Positions 44,521 through 52,788 of a DNA stretch of 64,000 nucleotides are shown one piece after another; the stretch's first letter is position 1; the number at the start of each line of letters is the position of its first letter. The notes below the pieces were generated by a model. It saw only the letters and a list, made by a program, of their open reading frames with translations, made no database searches and was not told the origin of the DNA. The position numbers and the translations under genes were made by a program. Source of the DNA: Allochromatium tepidum (GTDB lineage: Bacteria; Pseudomonadota; Gammaproteobacteria; Chromatiales; Chromatiaceae); assembly GCF_018409545.1 (NCBI RefSeq), contig NZ_AP024563.1, positions 1,442,755-1,506,754 on the forward strand, in the 5' to 3' direction.

Positions 44521-46676
44521 ATCCCATCGCCATACTCCTCGACCCCAGGACCAAGCGCCGGCTGTTCGTCGGCGGGTCGATCCTGATCGCCCTGATGCTG
44601 GCCTATCGCGTCCTCTATCCGCTGTTCTTCGACGCCTATGTCGGCAAGACCAACGCGCCCCTGACCTATGAGAGCGGCCAGCGGCTGACGGATGCAGAAT
44701 TCGAGGCGCTCGCCCTATCCTTGAGCGAGGAGGCGCGTCGGCGCAAGGCCGAGTCGATCGTGGCCGCGGATCAAGACCCCTTCGCGCGTCAGGTCAAGAT
44801 CGAGATGCTGATGAATACGGCCTCCGTCGTCCGCGACAGCGAGCCGAGCCACATCAAGTATTTCCGCGACGCCGGCATCCGTCGGTACGAAGGCCCCAAG
44901 ACCTGTCTGACCTGTCACGCCACCATCGAGGTCGATCACGCCGACGGCACCCGCTCGACCGTGAACACGCTCGACGACATCGTGAACTCGGTACACTTCA
45001 AGTTCCAGAGCGACTCGGGCGGCTTCTCGACCTATGGCTACGACGGGCGTCAGGTGAACGCCGGTCCGCACAAGATCCCGGTCGGCAAGATCGACCGGGC
45101 CTGCGGCATTCCGGGCAGTTTCAGTTGGACCGGCTGGGCGGCCCTGATCGCGAGCCGTCCCGAGCACGTCGAGGAAGGGGAGATCGTGCTGCGCAGCGAG
45201 GGCTGCGGCCAGTGTCACATCGGCGGCAACTATCAGCCGGCGACCGAGAAGATGATGCCGATCGGCGACGTGCCGCGCACGGCCAAGGAGGGGATCGACT
45301 GTCTGATCTGTCACGCGACCGACTACGACATGAACCGGCGCGTCGTCATCCGCGACGACTATGGGTTGCGCTGGGATCAGGATCGCAGTCTGCGTGCGGC
45401 GCTCACCGTCGGCCCGATCAGCTCCGAGACCTGTCTGCGCTGCCACCAGCACAACATGGGCGGCGATGCCTATGCGCACAATGCCGCCGCCCAGTCGCTC
45501 GGCTACAAGCACCAGCGTCTGCTGCATCGCGGGGCCAAGCGCGGCAATCCCTTCAGCCCCGAGGACGACGCCCACGCCGCCGCCGGCATCCAGTGCACCG
45601 ATTGCCACCGTCCCGAGGGCCACAAGATTCCGCGCGGGCGTATGGGCGTGGATCTGGTCGCCAACGATCTGCCGGACGCGGAGGTCTCGTGCGAGACCTG
45701 TCACACGCGAGCGCCCCACAACAACTCCAGGGACAAGGCACTGCTCAACGGCCATATCGCGCGTCTGGCCTGCGAGACCTGTCATATCCCGCGCCTGGAA
45801 GACAACAACGTGGTACTGCGCGACTGGGTCCATCCGACCTGGAACGCCGAGGAGGGGATCTGGGAGCCGACCGACGTCTATCGCTCGGGCGAACCGGGCA
45901 AGGGCTTCACCTATCTCTGGTTCAACGGCAACGGCACCTTTCTGGCCAATGCGCTGGGCAACAATCCGAACGGGGCCGACACCTATGATCCGCTGATGCG
46001 GCAGATCGCGCGGATCGACGACCCCGAGATCATCGCCGCCGTGCGCGCTAAGGCGGTCGAACTCAAGGAGCGCTATCCCGACATCGATGTCGAGCGCTAT
46101 GTCCGGATGGCCACGGACCCGCTGTCGCAGCTCTCGCCCGAGCTGCTCGAACGGCGCCGCGCCATGATCCGGGACAACCTGCGCGCGGCCATGAACGACG
46201 GCGAGAGCCGGATCTATCCGTTCAAGCTCTTCAACGCCCTGATGTACGAGGACATGTCCAACCAGGGGCCGTTCGGGGCCATGATCCTGCCCTTCGACTA
46301 CAACGTCTATTACGAGACGGGCAACACCCAGGCCGCCGTCGAGCGCGCGATCCAGGATCCGATCGTCCAACGCATGTATCAGGAGCCGTTCAAGCACTAC
46401 ATGATGGACGAATTCATGGCCTATTTCGGTGTCAGCGGCGGCTGGAAGACGATCTATCCGCTCGTCGACGGCCGGCTCGTCAATGTCGAGCCGCACTGGA
46501 TGCGCCAGATGGGCACGCTCATGGTCAACCACGGCATCCGGCGTCGGGGGCATGACTGCGCCGACTGTCACGCACCCAACGGCATCATGGATTTCGAACG
46601 GCTCGGCTATACGCCCGAGCGGGTCGCCGAACTCCAGGATCCGGATCTGCTCAGACAGCCGCGGCTCACTGAGTAG
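44517..46676 (+). CDS. Octaheme c-type cytochrome, N-terminally membrane-anchored
   Basis: 719 aa with an N-terminal membrane helix (about 16-38) and a large periplasmic part. Eight CXXCH motifs: CLTCH, CGQCH, CLICH, CLRCH, CTDCH, CETCH, CETCH and CADCH, the last far from the others near the C-terminus. The count recalls octaheme tetrathionate/nitrite/hydroxylamine enzymes, but it is much longer than Shewanella OTR and has a ~220-residue heme-free stretch (about 455-680). No unusual CXXCK heme was seen. It could be a terminal reductase or an oxidase of inorganic sulfur or nitrogen compounds; undecided. Confidence 0.88.
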   Translation: MNPIAILLDPRTKRRLFVGGSILIALMLAYRVLYPLFFDAYVGKTNAPLTYESGQRLTDAEFEALALSLSEEARRRKAESIVAADQDPFARQVKIEMLMNTASVVRDSEPSHIKYFRDAGIRRYEGPKTCLTCHATIEVDHADGTRSTVNTLDDIVNSVHFKFQSDSGGFSTYGYDGRQVNAGPHKIPVGKIDRACGIPGSFSWTGWAALIASRPEHVEEGEIVLRSEGCGQCHIGGNYQPATEKMMPIGDVPRTAKEGIDCLICHATDYDMNRRVVIRDDYGLRWDQDRSLRAALTVGPISSETCLRCHQHNMGGDAYAHNAAAQSLGYKHQRLLHRGAKRGNPFSPEDDAHAAAGIQCTDCHRPEGHKIPRGRMGVDLVANDLPDAEVSCETCHTRAPHNNSRDKALLNGHIARLACETCHIPRLEDNNVVLRDWVHPTWNAEEGIWEPTDVYRSGEPGKGFTYLWFNGNGTFLANALGNNPNGADTYDPLMRQIARIDDPEIIAAVRAKAVELKERYPDIDVERYVRMATDPLSQLSPELLERRRAMIRDNLRAAMNDGESRIYPFKLFNALMYEDMSNQGPFGAMILPFDYNVYYETGNTQAAVERAIQDPIVQRMYQEPFKHYMMDEFMAYFGVSGGWKTIYPLVDGRLVNVEPHWMRQMGTLMVNHGIRRRGHDCADCHAPNGIMDFERLGYTPERVAELQDPDLLRQPRLTE

Positions 46677-46695
46677 TAGTCCGGACCCTGAGGCG

Positions 46696-47298
46696 TCAGT
46701 CGCTCTTGGCGGGCGTCTGGTTGAAGGTGACGACGAACACTACGGGCACCGCCTCGCTGATGCTCGGCAGTCCCGCGATCGCGCGCAGTTTCTCGACACC
46801 TTCGCTCAGCCCGAACTTGGAGGCCTCGATCAGCAGCGGCTCGGTGCTTGCGACCATCAGGGTATCGGCATCGAGCCGACCGACCATCATCGATAGGGTC
46901 AGTGTCTGACTCTGGCCATGCAGAGTCAGTTGGCCCTCGGCGGCCATGCGCTTGATCTGGCCGACGGGTAGCGATTCCAGAGCCTTGGGATCGATCCGTG
47001 CCTTGAGTTCGGCTTCTTTGTAATTGGCCGTGTCGAACAGGATTTCGCGCATGCGCTCATTGCGAATGGGCACCAGGGTCTCGACGCTGTCGAGCATCAG
47101 GGTCACGACGACCTGACCCTGGTCGTCGATCTGTCCGCGCATCTCCTTGAAATGATTGTTCTCGGGGATGTCTTTGGATTTGATGGTGACATAGGTCACG
47201 GCCGAACGTTCGGGGTCGAGGGTCCAGTCGGCCAGGACCGGTGAGGCGCTCAGAACGAGCGCCCCAGTCAGAGCAATGGACAGGATCGAGTCGCGCAT
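46696..47298 (-). CDS. YceI family periplasmic protein
   Basis: 200 aa with a clear signal peptide (MRDSILSIALTGALVLSASP, cleavage after LADW region) and a lipocalin-like YceI domain beginning WTLDPERSAVTYVTIKS. The family binds isoprenoid or fatty-acid lipids in some members. The start at 47298 was chosen for the GGAGG site and signal; the frame opens further upstream without signal. Convergent with the octaheme gene. Confidence 0.9.
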   Translation of the reverse strand: MRDSILSIALTGALVLSASPVLADWTLDPERSAVTYVTIKSKDIPENNHFKEMRGQIDDQGQVVVTLMLDSVETLVPIRNERMREILFDTANYKEAELKARIDPKALESLPVGQIKRMAAEGQLTLHGQSQTLTLSMMVGRLDADTLMVASTEPLLIEASKFGLSEGVEKLRAIAGLPSISEAVPVVFVVTFNQTPAKSD

Positions 47299-47507
47299 CA
47301 CAACCTCCAGATTCAAACGCTTGTCGTTGATGAGAACTCTCGGCCGACGAGCCGGGCGGATTCGAGACAGCGCCATCGAAACGTGCCCGATGCAGGTCCG
47401 CGAGAGCGGATGCGTCCTAAATTGGAACTGAAATACTCGGATACAAGACGCGCCGACGGATAATCGAGCCTTGGCGTGCATTGACTCAGCCATCGACGGA
47501 GACTGGA

Positions 47508-48080
47508 ATGGAACAGCGAAACTCGATTCGGATCGAACTTCCGGCTTGGATCGACGAGGTGCTTGCCGCACGCGAGACGGACGATCTCGATGACACGGGA
47601 CGCATGGCGCTGGTGCTGGATCTGGCGCGCGCGAACATCCGCGCCGGCACCGGCGGCGGTCCCTTCTCGGCGGCCATCTTCGAGCGCCGGAGCGGTCGAC
47701 TGATCGCCGCCGGCGTGAATCTGGTGATCGCCTCGTGCTGCTCGATCGCGCACGCCGAGATGGTCGCCATCGGCATTGCCCAGCAGCGGCTCGGGCACTT
47801 CGATCTGCGTCAGGCCGTTCCGGGCGGCTGTGTGCTCTTCACCAGCGCCGAACCCTGTGCCATGTGCATGGGCGCCATTCCCTGGTCCGGCATCGAGCGC
47901 GTGGTCATCGGTGCGCGCGACAGCGACGTGCGCGCGATCGGCTTCGACGAAGGGCACAAACCGGCGGACTGGATCGCGGCTTATGCCCGGCGCGGCATCG
48001 AGGTGACGACGGATTTGTTACGCGCCGAGTCGGCGCAGATTCTGCGGGACTATGCCCAGGCGGGCGGGGCGATCTACTGA
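47508..48080 (+). CDS. Cytidine/guanine deaminase-like nucleoside deaminase
   Basis: A 190-aa zinc deaminase. Active-site motif HAEMVAI (His and catalytic Glu, about 84-90) and PCAMCMGAIPWSG with the two zinc Cys (about 113-116). The family includes guanine deaminase and tRNA adenosine deaminase; TadA has shorter N-terminus, so a free-base or nucleoside deaminase is favoured. Start at ATG 47508 follows GGAG. It is divergent from yceI across a 209-base gap with no clear promoter. Confidence 0.88.
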   Translation: MEQRNSIRIELPAWIDEVLAARETDDLDDTGRMALVLDLARANIRAGTGGGPFSAAIFERRSGRLIAAGVNLVIASCCSIAHAEMVAIGIAQQRLGHFDLRQAVPGGCVLFTSAEPCAMCMGAIPWSGIERVVIGARDSDVRAIGFDEGHKPADWIAAYARRGIEVTTDLLRAESAQILRDYAQAGGAIY

Positions 48081-48103
48081 GGCCGGGGATCCGAGGCAAC
48101 GAC

Positions 48104-48511
48104 CTATTGCGACGGCTCACGACTGGGGTCGAGTGCCGGTTCAGCCGGCAGGATGATCATCCGCTCCACATCGGCGAGCCGGATGGTGCGTCCGTCGAGC
48201 GTCTGGAACTGTCGCCCCTCGATCGAGCCGCGTCTGGACTCGTAGAGCGTGATCCGGCCGCTATCGGCATTGATGACCTGGACTTGCACGACTTCCTGAT
48301 CCTCGAACCAGCGCTGGGCCAGATAGAGCGCGCTGCCCACGGCCATGATGGCGATCAGGAGCGAGGCGGCCAGACGCATCGTCCGCCAGGAGGAATCCGA
48401 CTGTTGTGGCCGATCCAATCCGGGCACGGCGCGATTGGCCCGCCAACGCGCCCGCAGCACGCCATAGGCGCCGAGTAGAACGGCCAGGGTGAGGAGCAGT
48501 TTTCCGATCAT
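48104..48511 (-). CDS. Hypothetical membrane protein
   Basis: 135 aa with two membrane helices (about 2-20 and 46-66) and a soluble C-terminal domain (QVQVINADSGRITLYESRRG, then TLDGRTIRLADVERMIIL) that looks like a small beta fold. Not recognised. Convergent with the deaminase gene and divergent from the ankyrin lipoprotein gene. Confidence 0.75.
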   Translation of the reverse strand: MIGKLLLTLAVLLGAYGVLRARWRANRAVPGLDRPQQSDSSWRTMRLAASLLIAIMAVGSALYLAQRWFEDQEVVQVQVINADSGRITLYESRRGSIEGRQFQTLDGRTIRLADVERMIILPAEPALDPSREPSQ

Positions 48512-48601
48512 GCGTGAACTCTACCATACCCCGGTGGTTTTCACGCCGGACGCGGTTTAAGATCCCGAGCATCGATTGGATCCGCCGCGTCGTTCGCCGT
48601 C

Positions 48602-49066
48602 ATGTCCCGTCCAGTGCTCGTGCTCTTCTGTCTGTCCGTATCTCTGCTCGTCGCCTGTAGCGAGCCGGCGCGCCCGACCCTGAATCTCCATCGGGCCGTC
48701 GCTATCGGCGACCTGGATCAGGTCAAGCGTCATGTCTATTGGAACACGGATGTCGACCAGCCGGACGCCCACGGCGATTATCCGCTGCATGTGGCCGCGC
48801 GTCAGGGTAGCGTCAATATCACCCGCGCCCTGCTGGAGACGGGGGCCGATCCTTCCGTGCGCGACGCGACCGGCGCGACACCCTTGCAGACGGCACTGCT
48901 GACGGGCAAGACCCAGGTGGCCAAAGCCTTGATCGCGCATGGCGTGCCGCTGGAGCCTCAAGCCTTGCCGCTGGATCTGGCGCTCGCGCAGATCGGAGAA
49001 CGGCGCGACGATCGAACCAAGATCGTCGATCTGCTGCGACGTAACGGCGCGCTCCAGGCCGATTGA
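48602..49066 (+). CDS. Ankyrin-repeat lipoprotein
   Basis: 154 aa. The lipobox LLVAC places the lipidated Cys at about residue 19. Three to four ankyrin repeats follow: LHRAVAIGDLDQVKRHVYW, DAHGDYPLHVAARQGSVNIT, and DATGATPLQTALLTGKTQVA. Such proteins act through protein contact in the periplasm; the partner is unknown. Starts a run of plus-strand genes. Confidence 0.88.
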   Translation: MSRPVLVLFCLSVSLLVACSEPARPTLNLHRAVAIGDLDQVKRHVYWNTDVDQPDAHGDYPLHVAARQGSVNITRALLETGADPSVRDATGATPLQTALLTGKTQVAKALIAHGVPLEPQALPLDLALAQIGERRDDRTKIVDLLRRNGALQAD

Positions 49067-49099
49067 ACCCAAATACACTGAACACACAAGTAACACTGC

Positions 49100-49393
49100 A
49101 TGGCCGAAAAGATCGAAGACCTGACCGTCACCTATGTCGAGGACGGAATCGAAACCGTCAAGGAGCTCGACAAGGTCGTTCTGTCGAAGGGAAGCTGGAC
49201 CACCATCCTCTTCCGCTATCGCGAATGGGATCGCGCCAAGGAGGTCTATAGCCCGGACCGCTACACCATCCGGCGCTATCAGAAGCGCAACGGCGAGTAT
49301 CGCCAGCAGTCCAAGTTCAACATTTCCAGCCGTGCTCAGGCCCAGGGGCTGATCGCCGCGCTGCAAGGCTGGCTGGATCTGCCGGAGGACTGA
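49100..49393 (+). CDS. Conserved-looking hypothetical protein
   Basis: 97 aa, charged and without signal or membrane segment: VLSKGSWTTILFRYREWDRA and YTIRRYQKRNGEYRQQSKFN suggest a small beta-alpha fold with many basic and aromatic residues. Not recognised. It lies 33 bases after the ankyrin gene and its stop abuts the lpxH frame, so it may be part of that unit. Confidence 0.75.
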   Translation: MAEKIEDLTVTYVEDGIETVKELDKVVLSKGSWTTILFRYREWDRAKEVYSPDRYTIRRYQKRNGEYRQQSKFNISSRAQAQGLIAALQGWLDLPED

Positions 49394-49438
49394 TTGGCGG
49401 ATCGTCCCGACGCTCCGACCGCTACGCCATCGCCTGCC

Positions 49439-50182
49439 ATGTCCGTATCCAACGACGACGGCGAGTCGCTGTTCATCTCCGACCTGCATCTGACGCCCGA
49501 TCAGCCGGCGACGCCGGACTGTTTTCTGCGTTTTCTCGCCGGACGGGCGCGCGCGGCGCGGCGGCTCTACATCCTGGGCGATCTGTTCGATGCCTGGATC
49601 GGCGATGACGACGACGCGCCCCTGCATCGGGCGGTGCGGTCCGCGTTGCGCGAGCTGACGGCGGCGGGTAGCGAGTGCGCCATCCTGCACGGCAATCGCG
49701 ACTTCCTCATCGGTCGTGCCTTTCTGCGCGAGACCAAGTGCCGATTGCTGCCCGATCCCTGCCTGATCCGGATCGGCGGCGAACCGACCCTGTTGATGCA
49801 CGGCGACCGGCTCTGCACCGATGATTTGGCCTATCAGCGTTTTCGGCGTCGGGTGCGCAATCCGCTGGTCAAGCGGCTCTTTCTCTGGAAATCGCTCGCA
49901 AGCCGTCGCGCCATCGCCGCCGACTACCGTCGTTGCAGCGCCGAGGCCAATTCGGCCAAGACCGCGACCATCATGGATGTCAACCAACAGGCTGTCGTCG
50001 AGACGTTGCGACGTCATGGCGCGGTGCGGCTGATCCATGGTCATACGCATCGTCCGGCCGATCATGTGCACGAGGTCGATGGACGCGCGGCCCGGCGTCT
50101 GGTGCTGGCCGAATGGCGCGATGGTGTGGGCGAGGCGCTGAGTCATTCGGCCCTGGGCTGGCGGCGTTTGGTCATTGAATAA
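49439..50182 (+). CDS. lpxH: UDP-2,3-diacylglucosamine diphosphatase
   Basis: A 247-aa calcineurin-like enzyme of lipid A synthesis at the inner membrane face. Metal motifs: ISDLHL, GDLFDAWIGDD, GNRDF, HGD and GHTHRP. The start was set at ATG 49439, which matches the E. coli length of 240; a TTG start at 49394 would add 15 residues. It hydrolyses UDP-2,3-diacyl-GlcN to lipid X. Confidence 0.95.
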   Translation: MSVSNDDGESLFISDLHLTPDQPATPDCFLRFLAGRARAARRLYILGDLFDAWIGDDDDAPLHRAVRSALRELTAAGSECAILHGNRDFLIGRAFLRETKCRLLPDPCLIRIGGEPTLLMHGDRLCTDDLAYQRFRRRVRNPLVKRLFLWKSLASRRAIAADYRRCSAEANSAKTATIMDVNQQAVVETLRRHGAVRLIHGHTHRPADHVHEVDGRAARRLVLAEWRDGVGEALSHSALGWRRLVIE

Positions 50183-50238
50183 TCGGCTCGCCCACTGTTG
50201 AATTCCTGTTCATCCGTATCCGTATCGAGGAACCTCCC

Positions 50239-50790
50239 ATGTCATCATCGGCGCCGTCCTTTTTTCGACGGGTCTCCATCGCATTCGGCAGTCTGCGTCG
50301 CGCGCTGAAAGATCCTGAGTTCGCGCGTTCGGTCGCCGCACTCGCCGGCTCGACCCCGGTCCACCCGGCCGCGCATCCAGCCATGCCCGCCACAGTGCCG
50401 CTCGGCGAGGCCGCTCCCGATTCGGCCCTGCTGCTGCTCGGCCTGTTACAGAAAGAAGGCCGCTTGGTCGACTTCCTGCAGGAGGAGATCCAGGGCTATT
50501 CGGATGAAGAGATCGGGCGCGGGGCGCGCGTGGTGCATCAGGGCTGCCGCAAGGTACTGCGCGACTATCTGAGCCTCGCTCCGGTGCGCGACGAACCCGA
50601 GGGCAGTCGCGTGACCCTGGAGCCTGGATTCGACGCCGCCGCCATCCGTCCGACCGGCAATCTGGTCGGCGAGCCGCCCTTCAGCGGCACGCTCGCCCAT
50701 CGCGGCTGGCGCGTGACCGAGACCCGCCTGCCCAAGCTCACCAGCGGCCATGATCCGCGCATCATCGCGGCGGCGGAGGTGGAGCTGTGA
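50239..50790 (+). CDS. DUF2760 family protein
   Basis: 183 aa, cytoplasmic. The N-terminus SFFRRVSIAFGSLRRALKDPEFA (from about residue 6) and the block LLLLGLLQKEGRLVDFLQEE with YSDEEIGRGARVVHQGCRK are family features. It overlaps the Hsp70 gene by four bases. This pairing with an unusual Hsp70 recurs in bacteria, suggesting a co-chaperone or client role, not proven. Confidence 0.88.
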   Translation: MSSSAPSFFRRVSIAFGSLRRALKDPEFARSVAALAGSTPVHPAAHPAMPATVPLGEAAPDSALLLLGLLQKEGRLVDFLQEEIQGYSDEEIGRGARVVHQGCRKVLRDYLSLAPVRDEPEGSRVTLEPGFDAAAIRPTGNLVGEPPFSGTLAHRGWRVTETRLPKLTSGHDPRIIAAAEVEL

Positions 50791-52631
50791 GCGGTTCGCG
50801 TTATGCCGTCGGCATCGATCTGGGCACCACCCATTGCGCCCTGTCCTGGGTCGACTCCGAGCGCAGTGAGGGCGAACGCATCGTCCAGGACATGCTGCCG
50901 ATCCCGCAACTGGTCTCGCCCGGCGCGGTCGAGTCGCGCCCGCTGCTGCCGTCCTTTCTCTATCTGCCGCACGCCGATGAGTTCCGGCCCGGTGATCTGG
51001 GCCTGCCCTGGCAGTCCGACCCGACCCGGATCGTCGGCGAGCTGGCGCGCAACCAGGGCGTGATGACCCCCATTCGGCTGGTCTCCAGCGCCAAGAGCTG
51101 GCTCTGCCATCCCGACATCGACCGTCAGGCGCCGATCCTGCCGCCCGGCGTGCCCGACGAGATCCCGCAGATCTCGCCCTTCGACGCGACCATTCATTAC
51201 CTGGCCCATCTGCGCAATGCCTGGAACGGCGCGCATCCCTATGAGCCGCTCGACCGGCTGGAAGTCACGGTCACGGTGCCGGCGTCTTTCGATCCGGCCG
51301 CGCGCGAGCTGACCGCCGAGGCGGCCAAGGCGATCGGCATCAAGCATCTGGTGCTGCTGGAAGAGCCGCAGGCCGCACTCTATAGCTGGGTCAACGACAG
51401 CCGGGGCGAATGGCGTCGACAGGTCCAGGTCGGCGACATCATCCTGGTGGTCGACGTCGGCGGCGGCACTACGGATCTGTCGCTGATCGCCGTCACCGAG
51501 CACGAGGGCGCACTCGAACTCAACCGGGTCGCGGTCGGCGAGCACATCCTGCTCGGCGGCGACAACATGGATCTGGCGCTGGCCTATGGGCTGCGTCACA
51601 AGCTCGCTCAAGGCGGTGTGGAACTGGATCGCTGGCAGTTGCAGGCGCTTACCCATGCCTGCCGTCAGGCCAAGGAGTCGCTGCTGGCCGATGCCGAGCT
51701 GGAGCGCGTGCCCGTGGTGGTGCCGAGCCGTGGGTCGAAGCTGATCGGCGGCAGCATCCGCACCGAGCTGACGCGCGACGAGGTTCGCACCAGTCTGATC
51801 GAAGGCTTCTTCCCGGCGGTCGAGTCGAGCAGCCGTCCGGCGACCCGCTCGCGCGGTGCTCTGACCAAGGTCGGTCTGCCCTATGCCCAGGATCCGGCCA
51901 TCACCCGCCATCTGGCCGCCTTCCTCGGACGTCAGGCGGGCGCGACCCAGGATCTGGCGGGTTTCGTCGCGCAGTCTCCGGAGGCGAGCTTCCTGCGCCC
52001 GACGGCAGTGCTGTTCAACGGCGGCGTCTTCAAGGCCGGGCTGTTGCAGGAGCGGGTGATGGAGGTGCTCAACGGCTGGCTCGCCGCCGAGGACGCGCCG
52101 CCCGCGCGCCGGCTGGAGGCGCGCGACCTGGATCTGGCCGTGGCGCGGGGCGCGGCCTTCTATGCCCATGCGCGTCGGCATGGCGGGGTGCGCATCCGGG
52201 GCGGTACCTCGCACACCTACTATGTCGGGGTCGAGAGCGCCATGCCCGCCGTCCCCGGCATGGAGCCGGAAATCCAGGCGCTGTGTCTGGTGCCCTTCGG
52301 TCTGGAAGAAGGCTCGGAGCCGGTCGCGCCGCCGCAGGAATTCGGTCTGGTGGTCGGCGAGCCGGTGCGCTTCCGCTTCTTCGGCTCCAGCGTGCGGCGC
52401 GAGGATCAGGTCGGCGATCTGCTGGAGGAGTGGCACGAGGACGAGCTGGCCGAACTCGACGAGATCCAGACCACGCTCAACGCCGAGGACCGCAAAAAGG
52501 GCGAGGTGGTCGCGGTGCGGCTCCAGGCGTCCGTGACCGAGGTCGGTACCCTGGAACTGACCGCCATCCCGGTCGATGGCGGCGATGAGCGCTGGAACGT
52601 CGCTTTCAACACGCGCGGTCAGCGGGCCTGA
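50787..52631 (+). CDS. Hsp70-family chaperone of the DnaK-like divergent group
   Basis: 614 aa. The ATPase domain has YAVGIDLGTTHCALSWVD (phosphate loop 1), VDVGGGTTDLSL (loop 2) and FNGGVFKAG (adenosine motif). The C-terminal ~170 residues are a shortened, divergent substrate domain ending AFNTRGQRA, without the DnaK lid or EEVD-like end. It works with the coupled DUF2760 protein rather than with a DnaJ in the window. Start overlapping the previous stop. Confidence 0.9.
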   Translation: MSGSRYAVGIDLGTTHCALSWVDSERSEGERIVQDMLPIPQLVSPGAVESRPLLPSFLYLPHADEFRPGDLGLPWQSDPTRIVGELARNQGVMTPIRLVSSAKSWLCHPDIDRQAPILPPGVPDEIPQISPFDATIHYLAHLRNAWNGAHPYEPLDRLEVTVTVPASFDPAARELTAEAAKAIGIKHLVLLEEPQAALYSWVNDSRGEWRRQVQVGDIILVVDVGGGTTDLSLIAVTEHEGALELNRVAVGEHILLGGDNMDLALAYGLRHKLAQGGVELDRWQLQALTHACRQAKESLLADAELERVPVVVPSRGSKLIGGSIRTELTRDEVRTSLIEGFFPAVESSSRPATRSRGALTKVGLPYAQDPAITRHLAAFLGRQAGATQDLAGFVAQSPEASFLRPTAVLFNGGVFKAGLLQERVMEVLNGWLAAEDAPPARRLEARDLDLAVARGAAFYAHARRHGGVRIRGGTSHTYYVGVESAMPAVPGMEPEIQALCLVPFGLEEGSEPVAPPQEFGLVVGEPVRFRFFGSSVRREDQVGDLLEEWHEDELAELDEIQTTLNAEDRKKGEVVAVRLQASVTEVGTLELTAIPVDGGDERWNVAFNTRGQRA

Positions 52632-52788
52632 AGCCCGGAGCAACGGATCCGTTCGGCGGTCGATCCATGCCCACGATCCGCGCCCCATCGAGCCGACAAT
52701 TCACGATCCTGGCCGGCCCTTCATGGCAGAATGGGCCGATCCACATTCGTGTCAATCCATGACCGACCAAGCCGTAGGAATCGAGCGC

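Noticed and set aside
48557-52688. Minus-strand frames of 529 and 707 codons opposite lpxH and Hsp70
   Set aside because: Both lie opposite well-supported genes and show only His/Gln/Arg/Asp-rich shadow sequence.
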